From: Streptomyces rishiriensis
Lineage (GTDB): Bacteria > Actinomycetota > Actinomycetes > Streptomycetales > Streptomycetaceae
Direction: 5' to 3'
Length of the DNA: 64,000 nt
NCBI RefSeq assembly: GCF_030815485.1
Contig: NZ_JAUSWV010000002.1
Span: 7,006,001 to 7,070,000 of the forward strand
Of the stretch, positions 26,468 to 35,913 are shown piece by piece (positions within the stretch are counted from its first letter, which is position 1; each line of letters begins with the position of its first letter). The notes under the pieces were generated by a model. The model had not been told where the DNA came from. It searched no databases and saw only the letters and a program-made list of their open reading frames with translations. Both the position numbers and the translations under genes were made by a program.

Positions 26468-29416
26468 TCACAGGACGCGCAGGGTCCAGCTCCAGCGGTG
26501 GACGCCCGGTGCGACGAGGTAGGAGGGGAAGGTGTCGGGACCGCACGACGCCGTGCCGAGGCCGCGGTGCGCCGCGTCGAGGTGGACCACGCAGCCGTCG
26601 CGCGGGACGAGTTCGTCGTGATGCGCGACGGCCGTCAGGTCCTCGGCCCGGTAGCGCGTGACGGAGACCTGGCGCGGCTCGTCCAGCGTGACGGAGAGGC
26701 CCGTGGCGTCCGGCGCGGAGAGCGTGAAGCGCCGCACACCGTGCCGGCCGCCGCTCTCCTGCGGACGCAGGTACGGGGTGAACAAGTCGTCGACCCGGGC
26801 GCGGTGATGGCCCACCGGCGCGCCCGCGCTGCGGTCCGGATACGACTCCCACGGACCCTGTCCGAACCATTCCAGCCGGTCCGGTCCCGCCACCGTCTCG
26901 AAGACCGAGCCGACGCGCGCCACATCGTCGAACTCCGCGGGCAGCTCGGCCTGTTCGTCGATCCGGATGCCGCCCGTGACCGGCGTGAAGACCTGCCGGT
27001 ACCGGACGACGCCCGTGGTGCCGGCGTACTCGGAGAGCACGCTCACCCCGTCGCCCTCCTGGCGCACGGACACCAGCCTGCGCACGAGGGCGTCCAGGCC
27101 CCAGGCCCGCCAGCGCCCCGCCATGCCGCCCAGCTCGTCGTTGTCGGTGGGTGCCCGCCACAGCGACAGCGCGGGCGCCGAGGTCAGCAGCGGGTGGACG
27201 AGAAGTCCGTCGGCGTCGATCTCGACGTGGCCGGGACCCGCCGGCTCCTCGACCGGCACCGGCACCGGCACCGGCACCGGCACCGGCACCGGCGCCCGCA
27301 GCCGCACCTGAGGTGTGCAGACCCGGGTGCCGCGCGGAGCCCACGGCAGATCCTGTGCCGTCGTCACCCGCAGGGTCAGCCACGCCTCGCCGTCGTCGTC
27401 CGGCAACGCGAACGGCAGCGGCACCACGGCCGTCCCGCCCGGTCGCAGGTCGGGCAGCTCGGCCGGCGCGGTGAGCGTCGCGCCGTCGGCGAGCGACAGC
27501 TCCCACTCGCCCGCGAGCCACTCCAGGCCCCGGAAGTGCTGGTGGTTGGAGACCGTCACCCCCTCCGGCCCGGCGCCCTGGAGCCGCACCGGTGCGGAGA
27601 GTTCCCGGTGCTCGTACAGCACCGGTTTCGGGGTGCGGTCCGGGAAGACGACGCCGTCCGCGATGAACGCGCCGTCGTGGTCCTTCTCGCCGAAGTCGCC
27701 GCCGTACGCCCAGCGGTGACCGGGCGCGGCGACAGCGTTGTCATAGAGCCCGGCGCCCCCACGCCCGACCGGTCTTCCGTCGTTCACACGCTGGAGAATG
27801 CCGTGGTCCCAGAACTCCCAGATGAACCCGCCCTGAAGACCCGGGGTGGTCTCGATGGCGGCCCAGTGGTCGGCCAGCGTGCCGTTGCTGTTGCCCATCG
27901 CGTGGGAGTACTCGCACTGGATGAGCGGCTTGGTCTGCTGTCCGGACAGCGCGTGCGCCACGCAGTCCTCCAGGGGCGCGTACATCGGGCAGGCGATGTC
28001 GGAGGCGACCTCGGGATCGGCCCAGCCGCGCTTGGCGGCCCCCTCGTACTGCACGGGCCGCGTCGGGTCGTGCCGGCGCACCCAGCCCGCGGCGGCGTCG
28101 TGGTTGGCGCCGTAGTCCGACTCGTTGCCCAGCGACCAGATGATGACCGAGGGGTGGTTCTTGTCCCGCAGCACCATCCGCGACACCCGGTCCACGAAGG
28201 CGTTCAGATAGCGCGGGTCGTCGGCGATCTCGTGGGCGTGGTCGTGGGACTCGATGTCCGCCTCGTCGACGACGTAGAAGCCGAGCTCGTCGGCGAGGTC
28301 GTACAGCGTGGGGTCGTTCGGGTAGTGCGCGGTGCGGATCGCGTTGAAGCCGAACCGCTTCAGCAGGACCAGGTCCGCGCGCATGTCGTCGTACGACACC
28401 GTCCGGCCCGTCAGGGGGTGGAAGTCGTGCCGGTTGACCCCGCGGATGAAGACCCGCTCGCCGTTGACCAGCAGGTCCCGGCCGACGATCGCCACGTCGC
28501 GGAAGCCGACCCGGTGGCGGGAGGTGTCGGCGACGGTGCCGTCGGCGCGGTGCAGCCGGACCGTCAGGCCGTACAGCTCGGGTGTCTCGGCCGTCCAGGT
28601 GCGCACCTCGGGCACCCGCGCGCGCAGCCGTGCCTCGCCGAGGAAGGCGGACACCCGTTCCTCCTCCGCGTTGGCCAGGTCGAACCCGGCGTCCCGTGCC
28701 AGCGGCAGCCCGTCCAGCTCCCCGCTGACGTACCAGCCCGCGGGCAGCGCCCCGCCCGAGTCCCGCACCTGGCAGTCGACCCGCAGTTCGCCGTCCCGCG
28801 ACGCCCGCACGCTCACGTCGGCCAGCCGCAGCGGGTCGGTGGCGTAGAGCAGCACCGAGCGGGTGATCCCGGCGTGCCACCAGTGGTCCTGGTCCTCGAT
28901 GTGCGAGGCGTCCGACCACTTGACGACCGTCAGCCGCACCACGGACCGGCCGCCCGGACGCACCACGCCCGACAGATCGAATTCGGCCGCCAGATGGGAG
29001 TCCTTGGAGATGCCGACGGGCCGTCCGTCCACATGCACCAGCAGCACGCTCTCGGCGGCCCCGACCTGGAGCACGACGCGGCGCCCGGCCCACTCGGCGG
29101 GGACGTCGATCTCCCGCTCGTACACACCCGTCGGATTGTCGGCGGGCGACAGTGGGGGGAATTCCGCATACGGCATACGGATGTTCAGATACTGCGGGAG
29201 GTCGTCCGTGTCCTGCATGGTCCATACGCCGGGCACGACCGCCGTCGACCAGGGACCGACGACCGGCGCGTCCGGAGCGGACAGCAACCGGAACCGCCAG
29301 TCGCCGTCCAGGGAGTTCGCTCCGGAGCGCCGGTCGACGGCGTTCATGGGCAGCCGTCCCCACGAGGTCACCTCGGGCGCCTCCCAGGGGCGGAGTGTCA
29401 GCAGCGGATCCGTCAC
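26468..29416 (-). CDS. lacZ: GH2 beta-galactosidase (LacZ type)
   Basis: 982 residues with LacZ architecture: sugar-binding domain, Ig-like domains, TIM barrel and the C-terminal small-chain domain (starting near SLWRAPTDNDELGG). The acid/base is in WSLGNESDYG and the nucleophile glutamate in LIQCEYSHAMGNSNG. No signal peptide is seen, so it acts on imported sugars. GTG 29416 overlaps the permease stop by four bases (GTGA), so it is coupled to the transporter. A Pro-Val dipeptide run near residue 710 lies just before the final domain and is encoded by a hexamer repeat. Beta-galactoside is the expected substrate, but GH2 also includes other activities. Confidence 0.88.
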   Translation of the reverse strand: MTDPLLTLRPWEAPEVTSWGRLPMNAVDRRSGANSLDGDWRFRLLSAPDAPVVGPWSTAVVPGVWTMQDTDDLPQYLNIRMPYAEFPPLSPADNPTGVYEREIDVPAEWAGRRVVLQVGAAESVLLVHVDGRPVGISKDSHLAAEFDLSGVVRPGGRSVVRLTVVKWSDASHIEDQDHWWHAGITRSVLLYATDPLRLADVSVRASRDGELRVDCQVRDSGGALPAGWYVSGELDGLPLARDAGFDLANAEEERVSAFLGEARLRARVPEVRTWTAETPELYGLTVRLHRADGTVADTSRHRVGFRDVAIVGRDLLVNGERVFIRGVNRHDFHPLTGRTVSYDDMRADLVLLKRFGFNAIRTAHYPNDPTLYDLADELGFYVVDEADIESHDHAHEIADDPRYLNAFVDRVSRMVLRDKNHPSVIIWSLGNESDYGANHDAAAGWVRRHDPTRPVQYEGAAKRGWADPEVASDIACPMYAPLEDCVAHALSGQQTKPLIQCEYSHAMGNSNGTLADHWAAIETTPGLQGGFIWEFWDHGILQRVNDGRPVGRGGAGLYDNAVAAPGHRWAYGGDFGEKDHDGAFIADGVVFPDRTPKPVLYEHRELSAPVRLQGAGPEGVTVSNHQHFRGLEWLAGEWELSLADGATLTAPAELPDLRPGGTAVVPLPFALPDDDGEAWLTLRVTTAQDLPWAPRGTRVCTPQVRLRAPVPVPVPVPVPVPVEEPAGPGHVEIDADGLLVHPLLTSAPALSLWRAPTDNDELGGMAGRWRAWGLDALVRRLVSVRQEGDGVSVLSEYAGTTGVVRYRQVFTPVTGGIRIDEQAELPAEFDDVARVGSVFETVAGPDRLEWFGQGPWESYPDRSAGAPVGHHRARVDDLFTPYLRPQESGGRHGVRRFTLSAPDATGLSVTLDEPRQVSVTRYRAEDLTAVAHHDELVPRDGCVVHLDAAHRGLGTASCGPDTFPSYLVAPGVHRWSWTLRVL
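27252..27293. repeat. Seven ACCGGC hexamers inside lacZ
   Basis: Seven perfect tandem copies of ACCGGC (plus strand) encode a Pro-Val repeat on the minus strand, forming a linker before the C-terminal domain of LacZ. Six-base units keep the frame, so copy-number change would only alter linker length. Confidence 0.9.
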
Positions 29417-30276
29417 TTGATCGCTCCCTTCGCGAGGTCGCCGATCATCTGACGGGCGCCGATCGCGAACACGATCAGCAGGGGGACGAGGGCGAGCAGT
29501 GCGCCGGTCATGACCATTCCGTAGTCCGTGGTTCCGTGAGTGCCGTTGAGCTGGGACAGCGCGACCTGGAGGGTCACGTTGTCCGGGTTGGTGAGGGCGA
29601 TCAGGGGCCAGGCGTAGTCGTTCCACTGGCCCATGAAGGTGAAGATGCCGAGGAAGGCCAGGCCGGGCCGGACCACCGGGAGGGCCACGTGCCAGTACTG
29701 GCGGAGGAAGTTCGCCCCGTCGATGCGGGAGGCGTCGAGGAGTTCGTCGTGGATCGCGCCCTTCATGTACTGGCGCATCCAGAAGATGCCGAAGGCGTTG
29801 GCGGCCGCCGGCACGATCAGCGCCGTCATCGAGCCGATCCAGCCGAGCTTCGCCATGATGACGAACTGGGGAATCGCCTGGAGCTGCGCCGGGACCATGA
29901 AGATGAACATCAGCAGGACGAACAGCAACCGCTTGCCCGGAAAGGCGAACTTGGCGAAGACGAAGGCGGCGAGCGAGTCGAAGAACAGGACCAGGAAGGT
30001 CACCGATCCCGCCACCAGCAGGGAGTTGAACATCGAGCCGAAGAAGTCGATGGTGTCGAAAAGACTGCGGACGTTCTCCAGGAAGTGCGTTCCCGGCAGC
30101 AGTTCGGGCGGGTAGGAGAAGATCTCCGACGACGCGTGCGTCGACATGATCACGGCCCAGTAGAACGGGAAGGCCGAGAGCAGGACGCCGACGACGAGGG
30201 CGGCGTGCAGTCCGATCCCTCTGCGGCGGGACCCGTCGATCCTCCTGGCGCGCCGGGTTTCTCGGGTGGATGCCAT
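29413..30276 (-). CDS. Carbohydrate ABC transporter permease, MalG/CUT1 type
   Basis: 287 residues with six predicted membrane segments and the EAA-like loop ELLDASRIDGANFLRQYWHVALPVVRPGLA that contacts the ATPase. ATG 30276 begins MASTRETRRARR. In the sequence as given, this frame is also continuous with the upstream permease because that gene lost its stop through a one-base change; the separate start here is the likely natural one. It is the inner-membrane partner of the 30290-31251 permease. No ATPase gene is in the operon, so a shared MsiK-type ATPase probably energises it, as is common in Streptomyces. Confidence 0.85.
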   Translation of the reverse strand: MASTRETRRARRIDGSRRRGIGLHAALVVGVLLSAFPFYWAVIMSTHASSEIFSYPPELLPGTHFLENVRSLFDTIDFFGSMFNSLLVAGSVTFLVLFFDSLAAFVFAKFAFPGKRLLFVLLMFIFMVPAQLQAIPQFVIMAKLGWIGSMTALIVPAAANAFGIFWMRQYMKGAIHDELLDASRIDGANFLRQYWHVALPVVRPGLAFLGIFTFMGQWNDYAWPLIALTNPDNVTLQVALSQLNGTHGTTDYGMVMTGALLALVPLLIVFAIGARQMIGDLAKGAIK

Positions 30277-30289
30277 GGTGCGGGCCTCC

Positions 30290-31251
30290 CTATTCTTCGC
30301 CCCGGCGCTGCACCAGCCGCCAGTGATGATCGAGAAGAGGACGACGACGAGGAAGATGCCCCACGCCACGGCGGCGCCGTAGCCGAAGTCGTTGTTGTCG
30401 AAGGTCTGCTGGAAGAAGTAGAGGACCATCGTCCGGCCGGCGTGACCCGGACCGCCCGAGAACGTCGAGTCGTTCGAGGTGTTCTGGAGCAGCACCTGGG
30501 GTTCGGAGAAACTCTGCAGACCGGTGACCGTGGACACGACGAGCACGAACAGCAGCACCGGCCGCATCATCGGCAACGTGATCCGGAAGAAGGTCTGCAC
30601 CGGCCCCGCGCCGTCCATGCGCGCCGCCTCGTACAGCTCGCCCGGGACGGTCTGCAGGCCGGCGAGGAAGATGATCGCGTTGTAACCGGTCCACTGCCAG
30701 GTCATCAGCGTCGCGATGGCGATCTTGATGCCCCACGGGGTGTTCAGCCAGGCGATCTGGTCGAGACCGATCGCCTGGAGGAACGCGTTCGCGAGGCCGA
30801 AGTTGGTCGAGAAGACCGAACCGAAGATGATCGCGATCGCCACGACCGAGGTGACGTTCGGCAGGAAGTACGCCACGCGGTAGAGGTTCTTGAAACGGAC
30901 CGCCGAGTTGAGCATCACGGCCGTCACCATCGCCAGGAAGATCATGGGGAAGGTGGCCAGGGCCCAGATGACGAGCGTGGTCCCGATCGAGCTCCAGAAC
31001 TCTGAGTCGCTCACCAGGTACCGGTACTGCGACAGCCCCGCCCACTCCATCGTGCCGAGGCCGTCCCACCGGTGGAAGGACAGGTAGAGCGAGAAGCCGA
31101 CGGGGATCAGGCCGAAGCAGAGGAAGAGCAGGTAGAAGGGGGAGATCGCGGCGTACAGGTGCCAGTACTTCCGCAAGCCCGTCCGGGGCCGGGTGACGGG
31201 GACGTCCGCCACGACCGCCGGGGGCGTCTCCAGCGCGGGGAGGGTGGCCAT
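30290..31251 (-). CDS. Carbohydrate ABC transporter permease, MalF/CUT1 type (frameshifted near 3' end)
   Basis: The frame starts at ATG 31251, overlapping the binding-protein stop by one base. It shows six membrane segments and the EAA loop ELYEAARMDGAGPVQTFFRITLPMMRP. Relatives end with a basic tail of the form WRLVQRRGEE; that tail and its TAG stop (30290-30292) are present but in another frame. Restoring one base near 30325 gives a 320-residue protein. Without it the frame runs directly into the second permease as a 600-plus-residue fusion. The fusion is probably an artefact or a recent mutation. Confidence 0.82.
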
Positions 31252-32546
31252 CAGTAGCTCACCCCCAGGTGCTTCGCGATGCGCCGGCATTTGCTCATGG
31301 CGTCACTCCAGGCCTGCTTCGGGTCCTTGCCGAGGACGCCGACGTTCTTGATCTCGTCCTTGATGGGCTGCCCGAGTGCGACGTCGAACGGGCTGTTGTA
31401 GGCGACCACGATCTTCTGCGCGGCCGGGCCGAAGACGTCCATCGTGACCTGCCCGCCGAAGAACTCGTCCGGCTCGCGCACCTGCTTCAGGTCGTACGAG
31501 GCCGGGGTGGACGGGAAGAGCCCCGCGTCCACGAACCCCTGCGCCTGGTTCCCCGCGTCGAGCATCCAGCTGATGATCCGGAACGCCCGCTCGGGTTCGC
31601 GGCACGCCTTGGTGATGGACAGGAAGGAGCCGCCGTTGTTGGAGGGCCGCACGGGCATGTCGGCCACCCGCCACCGGCCCTTGGTCTTCGGCACGCCGTT
31701 CTTGAGGTCGCTGGTGGCCCAGGAGGCGCCCAGCTGGCTCGGCAGCTTGCCGTCCTCGACGGCCGACAGCTGGTCCGGGGTGCCGTTGACCAGGTTGGAC
31801 ACGATCTTGCGCTGTGTGGCCTCCACGGCGAGCGCCCAGGCGCCGCGCACGTGCTCCCGGTCGCCGATGAAGTGGCGGTCCTTGTCGACGTACCGCTCGC
31901 TGCCCTGCTGGACCACGTTCTCGAAGACACTGTTGACGTCGGTGAGCAGGAAGGTCCCCGGAATCCGCTGCCGCAGCCGCTCGCCCGCCGCGAAGAACTT
32001 CTCCCAGGTGTCCAGTTCGGCGGACACGTCGGCGGGCTCGTAGGGCAGGCCCGCCTTCTGGAAGACCGCGTACTGGTAGAAGTGCGCCACCGGCCCGCAG
32101 TCGATCGGGAAGCCGACCATCCTGCCGTCGTCCGCGATGCCCTGCTCCCACTTCCAGGGCAGGTACCGCGACTCGTACTTCTGCGCGCCGAGGGTGCGCA
32201 GATCCACGAACTGGTCGGCGTTGGGCAGGTAGGACGCCATGTCCTCGCCCTTCAGCCCCGCGATGTCGGGGACGTGGGCGCGCCCGGCCATCGTGGTGAT
32301 CAGCTTCGACCGGTAGTAGCCGCCGATCTTGATGGCCTGGAGGTCGACCGAGCTGTCGTAGCGGGCCCTGGCGTTCTTGACGACCGTGTCGCCCAGGCCT
32401 CCGTCCCAGTACCACAGGACCATGTTCCGGCCGGTCGAACCGGTCGGAACGGCACAGCCGGACGCCAGGCCGCCGAGCGCCGTGGCGGCCGAACCGGCCA
32501 GGCCCGCACGGAGCAGGCCTCTACGTGAGAGCCGCACAGCTCCCAC
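31251..32546 (-). CDS. Sugar ABC transporter substrate-binding lipoprotein
   Basis: About 431 residues. The N terminus carries SRRGLLRAGLAG, a hydrophobic stretch and the lipobox GLASGC. The rest has the CUT1 solute-binding fold, with NMVLWYWDGGLGD early and recognisable segments such as FPIDCGPVAHFYQYAVFQKAGLP. GTG at 32546 or 32537 could start translation; neither ribosome site is ideal. It delivers an oligosaccharide to the two permeases downstream. With GH2, GH38 and GH4 genes around it, a galactose- or mannose-containing oligosaccharide is plausible. Confidence 0.85.
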   Translation of the reverse strand: MGAVRLSRRGLLRAGLAGSAATALGGLASGCAVPTGSTGRNMVLWYWDGGLGDTVVKNARARYDSSVDLQAIKIGGYYRSKLITTMAGRAHVPDIAGLKGEDMASYLPNADQFVDLRTLGAQKYESRYLPWKWEQGIADDGRMVGFPIDCGPVAHFYQYAVFQKAGLPYEPADVSAELDTWEKFFAAGERLRQRIPGTFLLTDVNSVFENVVQQGSERYVDKDRHFIGDREHVRGAWALAVEATQRKIVSNLVNGTPDQLSAVEDGKLPSQLGASWATSDLKNGVPKTKGRWRVADMPVRPSNNGGSFLSITKACREPERAFRIISWMLDAGNQAQGFVDAGLFPSTPASYDLKQVREPDEFFGGQVTMDVFGPAAQKIVVAYNSPFDVALGQPIKDEIKNVGVLGKDPKQAWSDAMSKCRRIAKHLGVSY

Positions 32547-32629
32547 CGCCTTTCGGATCTGTTCGCGTCTTCGCAGACGGGGTGCCATTCGAGGGGCATG
32601 CGGGGGTTGTCTTCTGGATGCGGGCGCGG

Positions 32630-33649
32630 TCAGGGCCGCGGGGCGGGCGGGGTGACCGGCGCGTGCCGCACGGGTGGGCCCACGTCCGCCGGGATGCGGT
32701 CGGCGAGGAAGGCGTACTCCCGTTTGAGTCCGGGATCCCGCAGCGAGCGCCACCAGCGGTCGACGCCGTACCAGCCGGGGGCCGCCAGCGCCCCGCCGTG
32801 GTGTTGCACCGAGAGCCCGGCGGCGAGGACGGCGAACCGCAGGCGTTCCGCCAGCGGCCAGCCGCCGAGCGAGGCCGCCACGAAGCTCGCGCCGAACACG
32901 TCACCGGCGCCCGTCGCGTCCAGGACATCGATGTCAAGAGCCGGGACCTCGGCATACTCCCCGGTCGCCTGATCGACCGCGATCGCTCCGTCGGCCCCCC
33001 GGGTGACCACGGCCACCGGCACCAGTTCCGCGAGGGTGCCGAGCGCGGCGAGCGCGCTGTCGGTGCGGGTGTACGCCATCGCCTCGGCCTCGTTGGGCAG
33101 GAAGGCGTGGCACAGGGCGAGCTGGTCGAGCAGGTCGGTGGACCACCGCCGGGTGGGGTCCCAGCCGACGTCGGCGTAGATCCGGGTGCCGTTCGCGGCC
33201 GCCTCGGCGAGCCAGGCGCGCGGTTCGGCCTCCAGGTGGACGAGGGCCGTGCACGCCTCGGGCGGGTTGCCCATCAGCACGTCCTGCGAGTACGGCGGCT
33301 CCTGGCCGTGGGTGACGAGGGCCCGGTCGTGGCCGTGCGCGAGGGCGACGGTGACCGGCGTGTGCCAGCCGTCCGCCACCCGGGACAGGGTGAGGTCGAC
33401 GCCCTCCTGGCCGGCCAGGACCTGGCGGCAGTGCGCGCCGTAGAAGTCGTCGCCGAAGACCGTGGCCAGCGAGGTCCTGAGGCCGAGGCGCGACGCGGCC
33501 ACCGCGAGGTTGGCGATGCCGCCGGGGCCGCAGCCCATGCCGGCCGTCCAGATCTCCTCGCCCGGCGTCGGCGGCCTGCCGAGCCCCGTGAGGACGAGGT
33601 CGTAGAAGAGCAGCCCGGTGAGCAGTACCTCGGGCCGGTCGTCGTCCAC
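32630..33649 (-). CDS. PfkB family carbohydrate kinase
   Basis: About 339 residues with the N-terminal glycine signature GCGPGGIANLAVAASRLG and the C-terminal anion hole/catalytic base DATGAGDVFGASF. PfkB enzymes phosphorylate sugars or nucleosides; the substrate is not evident. GTG 33649 or 33652 is preferred because GGGAGG ends four to seven bases upstream. The next gene (SBP) begins 83 bases after its stop on the same strand, so it is likely the first gene of the transport operon and phosphorylates the released sugar. It diverges from DeoR. Confidence 0.85.
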   Translation of the reverse strand: MDDDRPEVLLTGLLFYDLVLTGLGRPPTPGEEIWTAGMGCGPGGIANLAVAASRLGLRTSLATVFGDDFYGAHCRQVLAGQEGVDLTLSRVADGWHTPVTVALAHGHDRALVTHGQEPPYSQDVLMGNPPEACTALVHLEAEPRAWLAEAAANGTRIYADVGWDPTRRWSTDLLDQLALCHAFLPNEAEAMAYTRTDSALAALGTLAELVPVAVVTRGADGAIAVDQATGEYAEVPALDIDVLDATGAGDVFGASFVAASLGGWPLAERLRFAVLAAGLSVQHHGGALAAPGWYGVDRWWRSLRDPGLKREYAFLADRIPADVGPPVRHAPVTPPAPRP

Positions 33650-33787
33650 CACACATCCTCCCTCGTCGGGGGAGCTCGTCCTGTCGGGGGAGCTCGTCAT
33701 ACCTCTTCAATTCGGTGACCGGAATCGTGCGCCCCTCGGCGGCATTGGTCAATACCTCAGCAGAAGTGAGCATGGATTTGATTGAAG

Positions 33788-34573
33788 ATGACGAGTAGTG
33801 TTCACGTCGTGCTGGCAGAACGACGACATCAACTCATCCTGCGGGCCCTGCGCTCGGGTGGTCCCGCGGCCGTGACCGATCTCTCCGAACAGCTGGGTGT
33901 GAGCCCTGCCACCATCCGGCGCGACCTGGTGAAACTGGAGGAGGACGGCCTGCTCACCCGGGTGCACGGCGGCGCCGTCGCGGAGGAGGGCGACCAGCCC
34001 TTCGCCGAGGTCGCCGAGGTACGGGTGGGTGAGAAGGACGCCATAGCCGCCCACGCGGCGGCCATGGTCGCCGACGGCCAGTCGATCCTCCTCGACATCG
34101 GCACCACCGCCTACCGCCTGGCCCGGCAGCTGCACGGCCGCCGGCTGACGGTCGTCACCAGCAACCTCGTGGTCTACGAGGAGCTCGCCGACGACGAGGG
34201 AATCGAGCTGGTCCTGCTCGGTGGCATGGTCCGCCGCGAGTACCGCTCACTGGTCGGTTTCCTCACCGAGGACAACCTGCGGCAGCTGCATGCCGACTGG
34301 GTCTTCCTCGGGACCAGTGGAGTGCGGCCGGGCGGACAGGTGATGGACACGACGGTCGTCGAGGTGCCGGTGAAGCGGGCCATGATCAAGGCCGGTGACA
34401 AGGTCGTCCTCCTCGCCGACTCGGCGAAGTTCCCGGGTACCGGCATGGCGAAGGTCTGCGGTCCCGAGGACCTGGACGTGGTGGTGACGGACACGCCGGT
34501 CGATCCGGCGACCCGGTCCTCCTTCGAGGAGGCGGGCGTCGAGGTGGTCGTGGCAGGAAAGGTGCAAGCGTGA
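33788..34573 (+). CDS. DeoR family transcriptional regulator
   Basis: About 261 residues. The N-terminal HTH (AVTDLSEQLGVSPATIRRDLVKLEEDGLLTRVHGGA) matches the DeoR signature, and the C-terminal sensor domain has LLDIGTTAYRLARQL and VTSNLVVYEEL. DeoR proteins usually sense sugar phosphates, which fits the adjacent kinase. Starts at TTG 33782, ATG 33788 or GTG 33809 are possible, with no clear ribosome site. It overlaps GH4 by four bases and diverges from the kinase-transport operon, so it probably controls both directions. An eight-base inverted pair (TCTTCAAT / ATTGAAGA) flanks the spacer but is weak evidence for an operator. Confidence 0.87.
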   Translation: MTSSVHVVLAERRHQLILRALRSGGPAAVTDLSEQLGVSPATIRRDLVKLEEDGLLTRVHGGAVAEEGDQPFAEVAEVRVGEKDAIAAHAAAMVADGQSILLDIGTTAYRLARQLHGRRLTVVTSNLVVYEELADDEGIELVLLGGMVRREYRSLVGFLTEDNLRQLHADWVFLGTSGVRPGGQVMDTTVVEVPVKRAMIKAGDKVVLLADSAKFPGTGMAKVCGPEDLDVVVTDTPVDPATRSSFEEAGVEVVVAGKVQA

Positions 34574-35907
34574 AACTGACGATTCTGGGCGGCGGCGGAT
34601 TCCGGGTGCCGCTCGTGTACGGGGCGCTCCTGACGGACCGCGCCGAGGGCCGGGTCACGGAAGTCGTTCTGCACGATCTGGACGACAGCCGGCTGTATGC
34701 GGTCGCCCGTGTACTGGACGAGCAGGCGGCCGTCGTCCCGGACGCGCCCCGGGTGACCGCCACCACCGACCTCGACGAGGCCCTGCGCGGCGCCGACTTC
34801 GTCTTCTCCGCGATCAGGGTCGGCGGCCTCGAAGGCCGCGCGAACGACGAGCGGGTGGCCCTGGCCGAGGGCGTCCTCGGTCAGGAGACGGTCGGCGCGG
34901 GAGGGATCGCCTACGGTCTGCGGACGGTCCCCGTCGCCGTCGACATCGCCCGGCGGGTGGCCCGGCTGGCCCCCGACGCCTGGGTCATCAACTTCACCAA
35001 CCCGGCGGGCCTGGTCACCGAGGCGATGTCCCGGCACCTCGGCGACCGGGTGATCGGCATCTGCGACTCTCCGGTCGGGCTCGGCCGCCGGATCGCCCGC
35101 GTGCTCGGCGCCGACCCGAAAGAGGCGTGGATCGACTACGTCGGTCTCAACCACCTCGGCTGGGTCCGCGGGCTGCGGGTCGCCGGTCGCGACGAACTCC
35201 CGCGGCTGCTCGCCGACCCCGGCCTGCTCGGTTCCTTCGAGGAGGGCAAGCTGTTCGGCGTCGACTGGCTCCAGTCCCTCGGCGCGATCCCCAACGAGTA
35301 CCTGCACTACTACTACTTCAACCGGGAGGCCGTACGGGCCTACCAGCAGGTCGAGAAGACCCGCGGCGCCTTCCTGGCCGACCAGCAGGCCCGCTTCTAC
35401 GAGGAGATGAAGCGCCCCGACGCCGCGGCCCTGACCGCCTGGGACCGCACCCGCGCCGAACGCGAGGCCACCTACATGGCCGAGAACCGGGAGACGGCCG
35501 GCGCCGGCGAGCGCGACGCCGACGACCTCTCCGGCGGCTACGAGAAGGTGGCCCTCGCCCTGATGCGGGCCATCGCCCGGGACGAGCGCACCACCTTGAT
35601 CCTCAACGTCCGCAACCAGGGCACCCTCGCGGTGCTCGACGCGGACGCCGTCATCGAGGTGCCCTGCCTCGTGGACGCCAACGGCGCCCATCCGGTGGCC
35701 GTGGCCCCGCTGCCCGACCACGCCACCGGGCTGGTCTGCGCGGTGAAGGGCGTCGAGCGCGAGGTGCTGGCCGCCGCCGCGTCCGGGTCCCGCGCGACGG
35801 CCGTCAAGGCGTTCGCGCTGCATCCGCTGGTGGACTCGGTGAACGTCGCCCGCAAGCTGGTCGAGGGCTACACCGACGTCCATCCAGGGCTGGCGTACCT
35901 TAGGTGA
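34570..35907 (+). CDS. GH4 family glycosidase (6-phospho-beta-glucosidase-like)
   Basis: 445 residues. It opens with the NAD-binding LTILGGGGFRVP and continues with VINFTNPAGLVTEAM. The metal cysteine is in GICDSPVGLG (most members have CNxP), and the metal histidine in GLNHLGWVRG. GH4 enzymes use NAD and a divalent metal in a redox-elimination mechanism on phosphorylated or free glycosides. The start GTG 34570 overlaps the DeoR stop, so the two are coupled. Members have varied alpha/beta and 6-phospho specificity, so the substrate is open. Confidence 0.85.
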   Translation: MKLTILGGGGFRVPLVYGALLTDRAEGRVTEVVLHDLDDSRLYAVARVLDEQAAVVPDAPRVTATTDLDEALRGADFVFSAIRVGGLEGRANDERVALAEGVLGQETVGAGGIAYGLRTVPVAVDIARRVARLAPDAWVINFTNPAGLVTEAMSRHLGDRVIGICDSPVGLGRRIARVLGADPKEAWIDYVGLNHLGWVRGLRVAGRDELPRLLADPGLLGSFEEGKLFGVDWLQSLGAIPNEYLHYYYFNREAVRAYQQVEKTRGAFLADQQARFYEEMKRPDAAALTAWDRTRAEREATYMAENRETAGAGERDADDLSGGYEKVALALMRAIARDERTTLILNVRNQGTLAVLDADAVIEVPCLVDANGAHPVAVAPLPDHATGLVCAVKGVEREVLAAAASGSRATAVKAFALHPLVDSVNVARKLVEGYTDVHPGLAYLR

Positions 35908-35913
35908 GCCCAG

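Noticed and set aside
29413..31290. Single 625-residue double permease as a natural fused transporter
   Set aside because: The first permease's normal C terminus and stop exist in the next frame and the second keeps its own ATG, so a one-base deletion is simpler.
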